DNA of 64,000 bases from Lutjanus erythropterus (lineage: Eukaryota > Chordata > Actinopteri > Lutjaniformes > Lutjanidae): contig CM034608.1 of the NCBI GenBank assembly GCA_020091685.1, positions 7,874,522 through 7,938,521 of the forward strand, written 5' to 3'. Below are positions 51,501-60,000 of this stretch, piece after piece. A program made the translations under genes and the position numbers. How positions within the stretch are numbered: the stretch's first letter is position 1; each line of letters opens with the position of its first letter. The notes beneath the pieces were generated by a model. The model did no database searches, had not been told where the DNA came from, and saw only the letters and a list, made by a program, of their open reading frames with translations.

Positions 51501-53139
51501 ACCAAGACCACTTACTTCAGTCTGACCACCTGTGGTTTTGTTTCAGATCAAACTGGCAAGTCTGAAAGTCAGAAACAAATGAGAGAATCTTGAGTACTGC
51601 ACTTTAAGCTGGTGCTGCTGAAAGTAATGTCATATGAATATAATTAATGCAGCAACTAAATTAATTTGCTTATTAATTTTTCTCCATTCATTTTAACTTC
51701 TTAAGGCTCCTGACAACATGCTGTCAGAAGTATGCCAATTAATCAAGGGCCATATAGGAAGATACAGCTCACAGAGGTAATGATGACAGGAAGTAGTAAT
51801 GTCATGTGTAGTTCTTTAGCGCACTCTATAATTGCAACTACAGCTAGACAGATGTATCTGTTGACTGGTATTATCAGCACGATATAGGCCTAGCATAACT
51901 ATATAAGTCTATATCAGTATCAGCATATATGTGGTACCTTCATAATCAAATAATTGGTTAAATATTTTGATTGATCAATTAATAGTTGTTTGCCTATACA
52001 ATGTAGGAAAATGGTGAGAAATGTTGATCATTGTTTCCCAAAGCCCAGGACGACATTCTCAGATATCTTTTTTGCACACAACCCAAAACTACGGAGTTTA
52101 TTGCCAAAAGTTTGAACCTGTCACTGCAGTTTCTGCATTGCACTGTATTTCTTGAGAGATCCTGATGATAAAACATGAACTTTACAGCTTTTTTGGTGCT
52201 AGAAACTATCTTTCCACCATCATCACACATTCTACAGACCATCTTCATAAATGTACTGTGCTTTTCAATTAACATGCTTCTGTGTGAGACTCCCTTTAAA
52301 AAGGTCCTTTAGTTCTCTCTCTTAAGTTGATAGCAGCTCTCTATTATCACACAAGAATCCCCACAAGGATCCCTGACATACAATAGATTCTTTGTGTACT
52401 TCCATGGCAACTCCAGAAGCTGCTCTCCACCTTGTAACCTACTTTACCTTCCATTATTGACTGTTCCCACTACTTTGACTGACACGTTGGAGGTAAAAGC
52501 TTTGAGCTTCCAGTGACCAAATAAATAAATAAATCTAACATTGTGTTTTTGTGCTCTTCGCCCTAAGAACAATTTCCCCGAACAATTTCAAGGTTTCATC
52601 AAAAACAATACATGGAAGCAACATGTAGCAGGCAGGATGTGGTACAGGATGTGGGATTCAAACGAAGTGACTACCGAGCAGCACCAACCCTGAAATGGCA
52701 CAACAACGGAGCCCGCAGCCCGTGCTCCTGTGAAGGGTGGAAACGCTCCGTCCACTCCCAGCTCCACCACCACCAAAACCCGTGATGGACGCACCAATTT
52801 TTTTTTTTACAGCCACAAAATGAGACGTAAAACCGGCTAAGAAACAACCACACGGGTGCACATTCAGTCCACTATTCTTCCTCATGTCCACCATCACGCA
52901 GGAAAACTTTATTTCCACCGAGGCATCGCGCTTCACTGAGCCAGGCAGTGAGAGACACGCTGGCAGAAATGTTGCCCTCTCCCTCCTCTGTTGGAAACAT
53001 GTTGGAGGAAGGAAAGCTTACCTTTATACTGCAGCGAGTTGCCGGTTCGTATTTTCACAGTTCCGCTTATGGACTCTCCCGGGCCGTACACCACCTTGTT
53101 GTTGGTAAAAGTGATATCAAATTCTTGAAGCTTTCCCAT
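9857..53139 (-). CDS. arrdc1: arrdc1: arrestin domain-containing protein 1 (8 coding exons, 441 aa)
   Basis: Joining 53139-53022, 28291-28181, 20082-20032, 14433-14279, 13895-13713, 13179-13003, 11796-11331 and 9921-9857 gives 1326 nt, open throughout, with GT-AG borders and matching phases. The protein has an arrestin N lobe (about 5-130), an arrestin C lobe (about 150-285) and a proline-rich tail. The tail carries P314-S-A-P317 (late-domain type, binds TSG101) and two WW ligands, PPEY at 410-413 and PPTY at 423-426. Known family role: plasma-membrane adaptor recruiting NEDD4-family ubiquitin ligases and ESCRT, driving release of ARMM microvesicles and receptor sorting. Human ARRDC1 is 433 aa, so this copy is full length. 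The start follows GAGCC and is ATGG, a strong initiation context. Which teleost co-orthologue (a or b) cannot be decided here. Other alpha-arrestins lack this PSAP plus PPxY arrangement and fit less well. Confidence 0.96.
9922..11330 (-). other. arrdc1 intron 7
   Basis: 1409 bp, phase 1. About 9955-10060 resembles the dispersed teleost repeat built round ACTTAAGTAAA. Nothing else recognisable. Confidence 0.8.
11331..11796 (-). CDS. arrdc1: arrdc1 coding exon 7 (C-lobe end and proline-rich tail)
   Basis: Residues 266-420. It closes the arrestin C lobe (VSLKSPDAVVTLPIYIGNIA) and then encodes a low-complexity tail. TPSAPP (residues 313-318) supplies the PSAP late-domain motif and is followed by an acidic EEEEPDE run. 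CVSTGAT and LPPEYSSWDYP near the end match the human tail and give the first PPxY. The donor CACG|GTTAGT leaves one base that pairs with AG of exon 8 to make Glu421. The exon is GC-rich, unlike the introns around it. Confidence 0.95.
11797..13002 (-). other. arrdc1 intron 6
   Basis: 1206 bp, phase 0. About 60% of it is a single long-inverted-repeat element (12199-12933, listed separately). The remainder shows nothing recognisable. Confidence 0.85.
12199..12933. mobile_element. Foldback-type element with ~140-bp inverted repeats, flanked by TTAA
   Basis: The left arm (12203 to about 12340) and the reverse complement of the right arm (12929 to about 12790) match over roughly 140 bp. Shared blocks include ATTTGAAGTGGG, CCAGTTTGG.GAAGCAG and AAGATAAGCAATGTA. 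Both sides are bordered by TTAA (12199-12202 and 12930-12933). It is non-coding and lies wholly in arrdc1 intron 6. TTAA is the piggyBac target, but the termini do not start with the usual CCC, so the superfamily is open. Confidence 0.65.
13003..13179 (-). CDS. arrdc1: arrdc1 coding exon 6
   Basis: Residues 207-265, with IAEVEGAGVKAG and LPQSALAGCSLIDIDYF, strongly conserved in the ARRDC1 C lobe. The acceptor is CTCAAACCAG and the donor TTCAG|GTCAGT. Phase 0 at both ends, 177 nt. Confidence 0.95.
13180..13712 (-). other. arrdc1 intron 5
   Basis: 533 bp, phase 0, no recognisable features. Confidence 0.85.
13713..13895 (-). CDS. arrdc1: arrdc1 coding exon 5
   Basis: Residues 146-206, with TTKKFSYLLVKTG and SDLRGYIPGQVIKL, the start of the arrestin C lobe. 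The acceptor is CTCCGCAG and the donor ACAG|GTAGGT. It is phase 0 at both ends and 183 nt long. Confidence 0.95.
13896..14278 (-). other. arrdc1 intron 4
   Basis: 383 bp, phase 0, no recognisable features. Confidence 0.85.
14279..14433 (-). CDS. arrdc1: arrdc1 coding exon 4
   Basis: Residues 94-145, with TSYEGPFGKIIYRVRA and TPRFSKDYK, the conserved end of the arrestin N lobe. The acceptor is CTCTTCAG and the donor GAA|GTAAGT, phase 0. Confidence 0.95.
16870..17090. repeat. Dispersed-repeat tail (AGCATGCTAACACACTAAAG)
   Basis: TAGCATGCTAACACACTAAA and AAGATGGTGAACATGGTAAG match the 3' part of the repeat at 62905-63480. Confidence 0.5.
18596..18679. repeat. 42-bp tandem duplication (two copies)
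   Basis: The unit starting TGAATTAAAATTAAGGTTTA is repeated once, almost perfectly, with period 42. Confidence 0.9.
18845..19000. repeat. MITE fragment (same family as 516-866, opposite orientation)
   Basis: Contains TCAAATATTTACTGGTTCCA and GCTGCTTTTCTTTGTCAT, internal blocks of this family read in the other direction. One end is missing. Confidence 0.55.
20032..20082 (-). CDS. arrdc1: arrdc1 coding exon 3 (51-nt microexon)
   Basis: Residues 77-94, core TAGEHSFPFQFPIP, the HSFPFQF strand typical of the arrestin N lobe. The acceptor is TTTTACAG and the donor CCAG|GTGAGT, phase 1 at both ends. At 51 nt it is easily missed by gene finders, but the join is needed to connect exons 2 and 4 in frame. 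Confidence 0.93.
24330..24383. repeat. (GA)n and (GT)n microsatellites
   Basis: GA tract at 24330-24352 and GT tract at 24362-24383, nine bases apart. Confidence 0.93.
25062..25320 (+). repeat. Dispersed repeat, forward copy
   Basis: Chance translation of this copy and of 43055-42855 on the other strand share HYL.ST and PH I blocks; both have CTAAAGA-C-CATAT near one end. The two copies are inverted relative to each other. Confidence 0.45.
26801..27855 (+). pseudogene. Degenerate L2/CR1-like LINE reverse transcriptase, 3' part
   Basis: Near 26818-26862 a frame reads GAPKGSILRPLLFNVY, the reverse-transcriptase motif around PQG. The next frame continues FLQLNTEKTEIVVFGPKKQR, KFGVVLDSDLNFNSHIKT and SRLVYCNGVFTG, the C-terminal region of fish L2-type elements. 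The catalytic YADD segment that should lie between is deleted. Frameshifts and stops break the rest. The 3' end is ATAAATAAACTTGCC with TTGCC units, a typical short-repeat tail for this clade. It is inside arrdc1 intron 2 on the opposite strand and cannot encode an active protein. Confidence 0.8.
28181..28291 (-). CDS. arrdc1: arrdc1 coding exon 2
   Basis: Residues 40-77, including CQGSCGISNK and LEEQYFNSTLSVADKG, which align without gaps to the human protein. The acceptor is TTTTCACAG and the donor AAAG|GTAATA. Both ends are phase 1, so skipping this exon would keep the frame. Confidence 0.94.
28407..28510. repeat. MITE fragment with TAGGGCTGCAACTAA terminus
   Basis: Begins with the full family terminus TAGGGCTGCAAC and keeps AATGTCTTGTTCTGTCCAA; the far end is lost. 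It lies 116 bp upstream of arrdc1 exon 2. Confidence 0.5.
30230..30395. repeat. Dispersed-repeat fragment
   Basis: AAATTTCATGGCAATCCATC and CAGGGGATCACCAAAAGC are internal units of the family at 62905-63480. Confidence 0.45.
30628..30688. repeat. Compound (CA)n(CT)n microsatellite
   Basis: CA tract to about 30654 followed by a CT tract to 30688. Confidence 0.93.
31560..31860. repeat. Dispersed teleost repeat (GATACCATGTCATGCCAACT)
   Basis: TACTGGTATCATATGAAACT, ACCATGTCATGCCAACTTGT, GGTACCCACAAGTTTTCC and TTACAGACATGTCCACT occur in the order of a widely dispersed fish repeat. Identification is from memory of that family. Confidence 0.45.
33040..33603. repeat. Dispersed teleost repeat (TATTGGCAGAATATGG ... 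CACTGGTCCTTTAA)
   Basis: Shares TATTGGCAGAATATGG with 54405, the CAGAATGGACAAAC block with 35885, and the ACTGGTCCTTTAA end with 36505. Near full length here. Confidence 0.65.
34181..34308. repeat. 128-bp near-perfect hairpin (foldback element)
   Basis: The left arm 34181-34240 and right arm 34249-34308 are reverse complements over 60 bp with only a few mismatches or single-base shifts, around an 8-base loop AGAATTTC. Shared blocks include GGCACTCTTCTGGCAAAA and TCAGATGGCT. In arrdc1 intron 1. It could be a minimal MITE; a structured small-RNA precursor cannot be excluded. Confidence 0.75.
35796..36514. repeat. Interrupted copy of the same dispersed repeat
   Basis: The body at 35796-36000 (ACCTTAGAATGATCAGTTTA, GCCCAGAACGGACAAACACT) and the end at 36485-36514 (CTATACACTGGTCCTTTAAG) are separated by unrelated sequence rich in GATACGATA-type units, as if another element had landed in it. 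Confidence 0.5.
38568..39443. mobile_element. Non-autonomous hAT element with near-perfect 8-bp TSD
   Basis: Termini CAGAGATGCACC and GGTGCATCCCTA are inverted repeats. They are flanked by ATCATTCA (38560-38567) and ATCATTAA (39444-39451), an 8-bp duplication with one mismatch, the hAT signature. No intact transposase is encoded in its 876 bp. Confidence 0.75.
40195..40474. repeat. Tandem ~120-bp repeat units (ACCAAATTT..GAAATTC type)
   Basis: Two successive units: GACTCCAAGTAGACTTTTGT and GAGTCTAAACGGATGTTTGT, each followed by AAGAAATTC and CTTGAGATAT. The hAT element at 40475 has landed in it; the broken sequence resumes at 41607. Confidence 0.6.
40475..41598. mobile_element. hAT element with perfect 8-bp TSD and a transposase zinc-finger fragment
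   Basis: Termini TAGGGCTGTCAG and CTGACAGCACTA are inverted repeats flanked by identical GTATGTAC (40467-40474 and 41599-41606). Within it, 41366-41445 (+) reads KFIYKKNKDGTINKNAVICTLC, resembling the BED zinc finger at the N-terminus of hAT transposases. The catalytic domain is absent. Around 41270-41332 is GATCCGTTGCACCCCTAA, the end of another teleost element, so a nested insertion is likely. Confidence 0.8.
41805..41995. repeat. MITE fragment (TAGGGCTACAAC terminus)
   Basis: Starts TAGGGCTACAAC and contains AATGTCTTGTTTTGTTTGTC and AACCCAAAGATATTCAGTTT in the family's order. 3' half lost. Confidence 0.55.
42855..43055 (-). repeat. Dispersed repeat, inverted copy of 25062-25320
   Basis: Recognised from the shared blocks described at 25062. 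No coding function is implied. Confidence 0.45.
45445..45513. repeat. (GT)n microsatellite, ~34 uninterrupted units
   Basis: 69 bp of pure GT repeat, the longest in the window, in arrdc1 intron 1. Confidence 0.96.
46940..47170. repeat. Dispersed-repeat fragment
   Basis: AAGTCAGAGCATCACCAACG and AATGTCTGTACAAAATTTCA are internal units of the family at 62905-63480, in the same orientation as the copy at 30230. Confidence 0.5.
48446..48467. repeat. (GT)11 microsatellite
   Basis: About 22 bp of pure GT. Confidence 0.9.
49351..49692. repeat. MITE copy, reverse orientation, nearly full length
   Basis: TAGAGCTGCAATGACTAGTC at one end, CTGCTGATTAATCAATAATG near the other. Inside are GTCAAACATTTGCTGGTTCT and TTTTGGACTGTTGGTTGGAC, the family's reverse-strand blocks. 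Confidence 0.6.
49810..50015. repeat. Truncated relative of the 12199 element
   Basis: TTAAACTGATATAGATTTTT and AAAATACATTTTGCTGCTT match 12730-12797, and GCCTGTCTGACTGCAAGG matches 12678-12695. The terminal inverted repeats are missing. Confidence 0.5.
51930..52110. repeat. MITE fragment
   Basis: AATTAATAGTTGTTTGCC followed by TTTCCCAAAGCCCAGGACGA and ACAACCCAAAACTACGGAGT, the same internal order as the copy at 516-866. Confidence 0.5.
53022..53139 (-). CDS. arrdc1: arrdc1 coding exon 1
   Basis: Encodes residues 1-39 plus the first base of codon 40, beginning MGKLQEFDIT. It contains the arrestin-type GPGESISGTV turn at about 19-28. The donor is AAAG|GTAAGC, phase 1. The ATG sits in GAGCCATGG, close to the vertebrate consensus. 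Confidence 0.95.
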
Positions 53140-53260
53140 GGCTCCTCTCCGCTCCGGTACTCCGCCGCTCTGCGTCTCTGAAAGCAGCGAGGAGGCGATG
53201 CTGCGCTCGAGCTTCTCACCTGCTGCCGCGAGCCCCCCCTAGAGACCAGTGACGTCACGT
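53140..53260 (-). promoter_or_regulatory. arrdc1: arrdc1 5' UTR and proximal promoter with consensus CRE
   Basis: A CpG-rich stretch directly upstream of the arrdc1 start codon; the flanking intron and spacer are AT-rich. It contains an exact palindromic cAMP response element, TGACGTCA, at 53250-53257, about 110 bp upstream of the ATG. No TATA box is evident, as expected for a CpG-type promoter. The transcription start is not resolvable from sequence alone. Confidence 0.6.
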
Positions 53261-53744
53261 TGACTGCCCATTGAAAGTAATGGGAGGGATGATAACTCAC
53301 GTCCGCTGTGGTTTATGGACTCAGCTCAGCTGCAGGATCATTTGGGGTAAAATTTCTAGTCATCTAAAACCTGCGTGCAACATTTTATTGCAGACTTCAA
53401 ATTTAATGGCATCTGAAATAAGACAAAAAAGAAAAGAAAGAAAGGACAATCATGCAGGAATTTGATATAAGTTAATGCACTTTGTTGAAAGACTTGAACA
53501 AATGAACTTTACTGGACTGAATGTCCTCCTTCCTGTGCAGATTTTGCTGTAAGCTTATGGTTGTCTTTTTGTCTAATACCTGTGTTTATTTTAAAAAAAA
53601 TATTGAAAACAGGAATACAAAGCTCCAAATACCAGTTAAACTAAAGGAAGAGATATGCAACTGTTGGAGAAGCTATTTAAAGAGGGGTTGCACTGTTTAA
53701 ATAGTATTTTCTGAAAGGAAGTGGCATCATATAAGAAAACCTTA

Positions 53745-53940
53745 CAGTATTGTGGCTGTGGTTAGCACCGTCACCTCCCAGCAAGGAGGTTTGTGGGTTC
53801 AAACCCAGCTGTGGGGCATTACTTAGCTCCAGTTTCCACCATCATCAAAAACATGTATGTTTGGTACATATCTCCTGTCAGAGCGCTTGACCTAGGTGTT
53901 GTACTGTGTATATGACAAATAAAGTCGATCTATCTTACCT
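53745..53940 (+). mobile_element. tRNA-derived SINE
   Basis: A-box-like TGTGGTTAGCACCG at 53757-53770 and an exact B box GGTTCAAACCC at 53796-53806 form an internal RNA polymerase III promoter. An unrelated body follows, and the element ends GACAAATAAAGTCGATC, a common fish SINE tail. It cannot fold as a functional tRNA over its length. Confidence 0.7.
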
Positions 53941-54389
53941 TATAAACAGGGCCGGCATAAGCCTTCATGGGGCCCTAAGCAGAAGTGGTGGTCACGAGGA
54001 CCCTAACCTAAGCAGGTGCTTAATTTGGTTATGCCTTGGGCAGGTGTTCTGTCCATTTGTGCTGCCTTGTCAAATAATGCTACCCTCACCCTAACAATCT
54101 CGATAGGTAGTGGATTGGTCAGAAAGTTTCTAATAAGCTAACCAAAAAGGTCAAAGAAGTGTCCTCACTGATCATCTGTGATCAGATGACAAGCATTTTT
54201 GGTACCCATGGCTGGATTAACCTTCTGGGGAGACCTGAGGGGGGAAAAAAAAGAACTGCCGGGCCCCTATAACCCAGTGATCTTCCTACTCACTCATGCA
54301 CAATATGTGCAGCTTGTCTATGCCAGAAAACTAGCTTGCACAGACTTGCTTTGTGGTAAATTGTTTAAGCACAAATTAAAGGTCTAATT

Positions 54390-54490
54390 CATAAGATTTA
54401 GGGGATCTATTGGCAGAATATGGCAGAATTTAAATACAACATTCCTAAGTATGTTTTCAATAGTGTATAACCACCTTAAAATAAGAAAGC
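54390..54490. repeat. 5' fragment of the same dispersed repeat
   Basis: TAAGATTTAGGGGATCTATT and TATTGGCAGAATATGGCAGA followed by AGTGTATAACCACCTTAAAA, in the same order as at 33040. Confidence 0.5.
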
Positions 54491-56309
54491 TTTTTCTCCC
54501 AGTTGGCACTGCAGCCTTGTTGATGTCAAATTGTTCTTGTGAACAATGTGTACGTTTGAGGAACTCTACTTATACAGAAGTCTCAGTTTACATTATTGTA
54601 ATAATATACCCATTCATGTCCGTTTTTTCGTCACATTATGAGACAAACTTGTCTGTCAACACCATACTCTGACTTTTAATCTTTAAAGGAGAAACATGTA
54701 GCAATTGTGCATGCAAAAATGAGTACAGCAGTCCAAATAGTGAGTCGGAGCCAAAGATGGTATATTAAATAGGTTGAAATGTTATTTGATATACAGTCTA
54801 TGGTTGAAGCGAGTTTCCTCCTCCCTAGACTGGGGAAAACTCAGGTTGGCTGCAGGAGCACTGCAGGAGAGCAGGACATCGTATTTCATCTTAACATGTG
54901 TCCTTGATCTCTGATGACATATGACATATCATGGTAATTTTATGATTTATTATAATAAATTTATTACGTATTTCTCTTAATTTTAGTCTGAATGCTGGAA
55001 TTTTTCTGTAACACACTCAAGCTGCCCATCTCTGTGTATACTTCCTGTCTCTGACTGTACTTCCTGTCTGAAATGTGCAGCATCAGCGGCTGGTGACTGT
55101 GTGACTGTGACTGTGGTGCAAAAATCCCACAGTAAAATTGTCACAGTTCCCATCATGGACATGTTGCATTTAGAGGACAGAAAATGAAAATACACAGAGA
55201 CAAACATTTTAATGGAGCGCTCTCTGTCTCTTTCTTTGTCCTTACCTCACCATGCTGCTAATATTCCTGGTAAATGCTGTGAGACAGATGTTTCCATGAC
55301 AACAGACAAACACCACGGTTGCCAAGTTACTGCCTGTATCCATGGAAATCTGGTATGCAGTGGCATCTGATCCGGTCTAAAGAATCCCTCTTTTTCTTTT
55401 TTTTTTTTCTTCTTTTTTTTTGTTTACTCATGTTGCAATATGCTCCCCTCCAACAGATTGAATGATGAGTCATTTTGACACTGCGGGCCTGCAAGTGAGA
55501 GGATCATATGACAGGAAGTAACAGTTAATGCCATATGTCAAATACACTGAGCATCAGGCTGAGGTGAACCCATGCCAGCAGCACTGAGAGTATAATGACT
55601 AGACACCTCATTCATGTCTTTTCTGCCTCCAAGCATCTTATATGTTGTAGTTTTTGTGGTTTAATGCCTCCCTTTCCTTCTTAAAGCAATATGCAGATGA
55701 TCTGACACGCTGACCTTTTGTCAGGTGGCTCTGACTGGTGAATTACAATTGTTTGAATGTGCAATCATGGGGACACACAGTGAGGTGAGAACTATGCCAG
55801 TGGCTCCACCTAGTGGACATTTGCCAGAAGCCATTTACATCAGTAACACTGCTGCTGAAGGTTTGGCAAGATGATTGTCTACATATATTTTTGCTGTACA
55901 TTTAATAAAAAAATATCTCATAGATGCAACAACAAGATGAGAAACTGTGCCACACTGAAAAACAACAAACCCACAGCAAATACCTCACAATCAATTTATA
56001 CTGTGATCAAATAACACAGGCATTAAAGCTTTAAAGGGACAGTTTACCCCAAAATCAAAAATACATATTTTTCCTCTTACATGTAGTGCTACTGGTGGAC
56101 TCAAGGGGGAGCAAGTGGGGCAATTGCCCAATATCCAAGACAATGTGATAAAATACCCTTCCAGGACATACAACATGATAAGGTGCCCTAATACTAAGAA
56201 TCCAGTATTTCAACTTAGCATGTTTCCTAAATTTGAACCTGTTGTGATTTTGAGTTTTAAAAATTTAATATTTTCTATTCTGATATTTTGCGAACAAATG
56301 AGCAAGACA

Positions 56310-56700
56310 AGTGCAGCACCACTATCTTTATTTCACTTCACCCAAACACATGTGGAAGAAGTTTTAAGAAGCAATCATCCATATATTAATATATTTAATA
56401 TATTACAATATATATTGCAGCATATGCATGAAGGCTCGGAAGAAAGAAAAATGAAGTGTTTCATAACATTACTTTCAGCTCTGACAAAGCTGCTGTACAA
56501 AATTCCTAATTTCTGAGGACTGTTACTGCAGAAGTAGCTGTCTGTGAACATGGTTATGTAGCCTATATCAACTTTGATAAATAATATATTAAATCTGCAT
56601 TTATCCATCTTCAAGGGAGAATTTTTTTTCAAGTATTCAACTCAGGTAAATTGAGAGGCAGATGTATATTTCTATATAATGCAACATAACTGGCATCCTT
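56310..56700 (-). other. glul: glul 3' UTR with candidate poly(A) signal at 56332-56327
   Basis: Canonical AATAAA at 56332-56327 followed by a GU-rich stretch (GATAGTGGTGCTGCACTTG). It gives a 3' UTR of roughly 390 nt. ATTAAA-type hexamers at about 56399-56394 could act earlier. An AATAAA also occurs inside the last codons (56721-56716) but would cut the stop codon region. Confidence 0.45.
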
Positions 56701-57010
56701 CTACTTGCTCTCTACTTTATTTTCTGAATCGAGCAGGCAGGTGCTTGCAATGGCCCTCGTCACGGCGTATGGGTCACAGTTTGCTGCGGGGCGGCGGTCC
56801 TCGAAGTAGCCTCTCTTCTCTTGGCCCACCTGGCGAGGGATGCGGATGCTGGCGCCTCGGTTGGCCACTCCGGCAGAGAAGTCGTCGATGCTGGAGGTTT
56901 CATGGAGGCCTGTGAGACGCCTCTTGTTGTCCTGCCCTCCGTTGGGGTCATACACACTGATGTGCTCGAAGTGTTTTTTGCTCAGCTTGTCGATGGCCTG
57001 CTCGATGTAT
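56701..57010 (-). CDS. glul: glul terminal coding exon (residues 271-373)
   Basis: Encodes [28 protein letters not shown] (E308), [17 protein letters not shown] (R322) and [17 protein letters not shown] (E341, R343), stop TAG at 56703-56701. The last ten residues are charged and unlike the usual vertebrate ending, though total length is normal. The acceptor is TTTACTGACAG. Confidence 0.95.
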
Positions 57011-60000
57011 CTGTCAGTAAAGGAAACAGAGACAGTTTAGAAATGGTTGCTGCAGTGACTGTTGATCAGTGGTTTCTACTTAAAAACTTTGAATGATTTA
57101 AGTTTTAGAACTTCATCAGGCAGTGGGAGTCATGCATCAATATATGAATACTAAGTATAATTATACTATGCTGTATATCATATACTGTTAATTATCTATT
57201 AATTATCTATCTAGTATTTTCCAATGTATGGACTTGCAGTGTCTACCACCAACAAAAACTTTTTTCCACTTGGGGCAGCAGAAACATGCTGTAAACTGAC
57301 ATCAAATAGTTAATAAAACTTGTTAGCAAACAGCTGTTCATTTACATATTCAGCAGATACAAAGCAACACTAGCACTATCTCCTTTTAGCTCCGTTTTTA
57401 GTCTCCACCACCTCCTGAGAGAAAAGAGCTGTCTGTTGCGCCCGGAAACAATATTAATGCGAGGGGCGAGACGGACCCAAAACAGAAGCTGAAACTGGGG
57501 GCCAGAAAACCAAAACAATGAGCTAAAAGTTGCTGTGATAATGCTCTGATTTGACAGTAGGAATGAATCCTTTCTCACGTGTGATGTATTGTCAGTATAA
57601 AAATATTGATTATGGCTGCTTTAAGTTACAGAATTTACAGAAACTCAGTTTGTTTGAGTTGTAGTAACATTTTCACATGCTACACTCAACTTAATTGGTT
57701 GAAAATGGGTCAGAGTTGTTTCTTTTTACTTTTTGAGCATATAAAAAACTGAATTTTTAAGTTTTGTCTCAAAAGAAAATTAAATTCAGGGATTCTCTGA
57801 CAAATGTATCATGTTGTGAAACTCCAGATAAAGTTAAAAGCTGGATGTGTTAATGTAAGATGTTAATCGGGTGAAAATTTTAATATTTATATCACTGCAA
57901 GTATGAAAAATGGCCAAAATAAGAGAACAAAGACAAAAAAGTAAAGCCCAGTTAATTACACGTTTTCATTGTTCTTAGTTTTTTTTTTTTAAATTGTATT
58001 GTGTGTAATTATATTGTATTAAGACTAAATCAAAAACAATCACAATTCAAAGTCAGTCTATAGCAAAATTTGCCATCATACAATCATAAGTAGTGACATG
58101 TTTTAGTAACTATGAGTGATACTTTTTACCAGAAATCTTTCTCGATCAAGTGAAAACCAGTGCTGCAGTAATTAATTGACAGTAACATCCTGATGGGGAA
58201 ATGTCAGTTTTGGAAGACAAAATGCATAAATACATAAACGTGTGTAATTAATAATTCATTGGCTGGGATCATTTAAACCTAAATTATTCAGTGTGCGCCA
58301 TTTGAAATGATGAATGACTGTTAGAAGTTTGAAAGGAAATGTTTACTCACTGCAGTCCATCCTCTTCCCTCATCTGTTTGGTGCTGACGTTCGTGTGGCA
58401 CCCAGCACCGTTCCAGTTGCCCCTCATTGGTTTGGGGTCCAGTGTCGCAACAACCCCAAAATCTTCACACACACGATGCAGCAGGAAGCGTGCAACCCAC
58501 AGATGGTCGCCCATCTCAATGCCCTCACATGGACCCACCTGGAACTCCCACTGAAGTTGGAAGAAGCAGTGACAGAGAGAAGAGGAAAATAAGGAAATGT
58601 CGAGGGGAAGTCGTGAAGCAAAACACCCACATGAGAGCATTTTCTATCCACTGTGCATGAGAGTAACGGTGACACTTACCTGAGATGGCATAACTTCAGC
58701 GTTGGTGCCATAGATTTTGATCCCGGCATAAAGGCAGGCCTTGTAGTGACACTCCACAATGTCCCGTCCATAAGCATTCTGTGCCCCCACCCCACAGTAG
58801 TAAGGTCCTTAAAGTGGACGACATGATGGGAAGCTTGTTAAGACAAAACAAATACAAACCTGTACCAAAAGACATTGTATCTGTGATCATCTAGCACTAA
58901 CAAAGGGTTTATCAGTTGTGATTAATGGCTTTATTAATGTTTAATTAAAAAAAAGATAACAGTGTCTATTTGAACCCAGGTGAAAATAGTCACACAGCAG
59001 CCATTTGGCTTTTTACACCTGAGCCCAAATAGCTATATAGTGTGATAAAATCACTGCAGGAGGAGGATGGGTTGTGGTTAAACACAGGACTCTCCCCTGG
59101 GAGACTGGGTTTGAGTTCTGACCCGAGGAGTCTGGGATTTGAATACTGCATCAAACTAGAAGTCGGTGTTGACTCATTATTTTCATCTTTTCAAATTATT
59201 ACTTTCAGTTTTAATATAACTGTATATATGATACTGTTGTATGTAACTTCTACTTGATTAGGTCTAGGAAACAACTAGGAAAAGATCAGGGTTTAGAGAT
59301 GCTTGTCTCTGTCATGCTAAGCTAGTATATACACCTGTGTGTATATAGCCACATTGGCAAGTCCACCCTGGGTGCAAATAGCTTTGTTGGCTACTGACAC
59401 CTGGGTGCTAATAGCATTTGCCTTTTTAAATAATTATTTTCAGTTGCAGATTGGTTAGGTTTCGACAACAACACCAATTGGTTATGTTTAGGAAAAGATC
59501 ATGGTACATCTCCACCATGCGGGTCTAAATAGAAGTGTTGGTTATGTACTTCCAGGATGCAAATAGAGTTGTTGGACAATGCTACAGACAATGCTAATAG
59601 CATTTACCTAAAAATTATTAATACTTATAAATCAATATTAATACACTATAATGCAAACTTCTGTATTGCAGGTTTGTAAAAAGACTTTTGGCTCATCCAT
59701 CATGACTTCATTTGTCTTTCTATCACTCTTAAATTCTCCAGGATTGAAAATAGTCATTATTTTGGATTTCTAATTTTTTTTTTTTTTACAACTGGTTCAC
59801 TGCTGCTCTGTTAAGTAAATACTCATTAACTATCAATAAGCCATTATTTACAACTCATGTACCCTTTTTAAAGTATCAAACAATAGAACCTTTTCATCAA
59901 CATTTCTTCGACATGAAGGTAGTGAATGAAGAGGAGAGAAAAATGACTGCTGATTCACCTTGGGGTGCTGGATATCCATTTGCAGGCCAACTATAAGGAT

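Larger units (their letters stand above)
28292..53021 (-). other. arrdc1 intron 1 (24.7 kb)
   Basis: Very large phase-1 intron separating the first 40 codons from the rest. It contains two hAT elements, a foldback hairpin, several MITEs, dispersed repeats and long CA/GT tracts, each listed separately. I scanned both strands for a nested gene and saw no convincing multi-exon coding chain. Confidence 0.8.
53261..56309. other. Spacer between arrdc1 promoter and glul 3' end
   Basis: Holds a tRNA-derived SINE (53745-53940), an element beginning CAGGGCCGGC near 53947, a dispersed-repeat fragment at 54390-54490, T-rich tracts at 55386-55421 and a repeat end near 56030-56092. No gene. Confidence 0.7.

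Noticed and set aside
52588..53300. Minus-strand frames around arrdc1 exon 1
   Set aside because: They run through intron 1 or the 5' UTR; only 53139-53022 matches ARRDC1 and ends at a donor.
53757..53806. Possible tRNA gene (A and B boxes)
   Set aside because: No acceptor stem or cloverleaf, and the box region continues into a SINE body and tail.
56716..56721. AATAAA as a glul poly(A) signal
   Set aside because: It lies inside the last coding codons; the signal at 56332 is better placed.
56821..57096. Plus-strand frames opposite the last glul exon
   Set aside because: Antisense shadows of a conserved coding exon.
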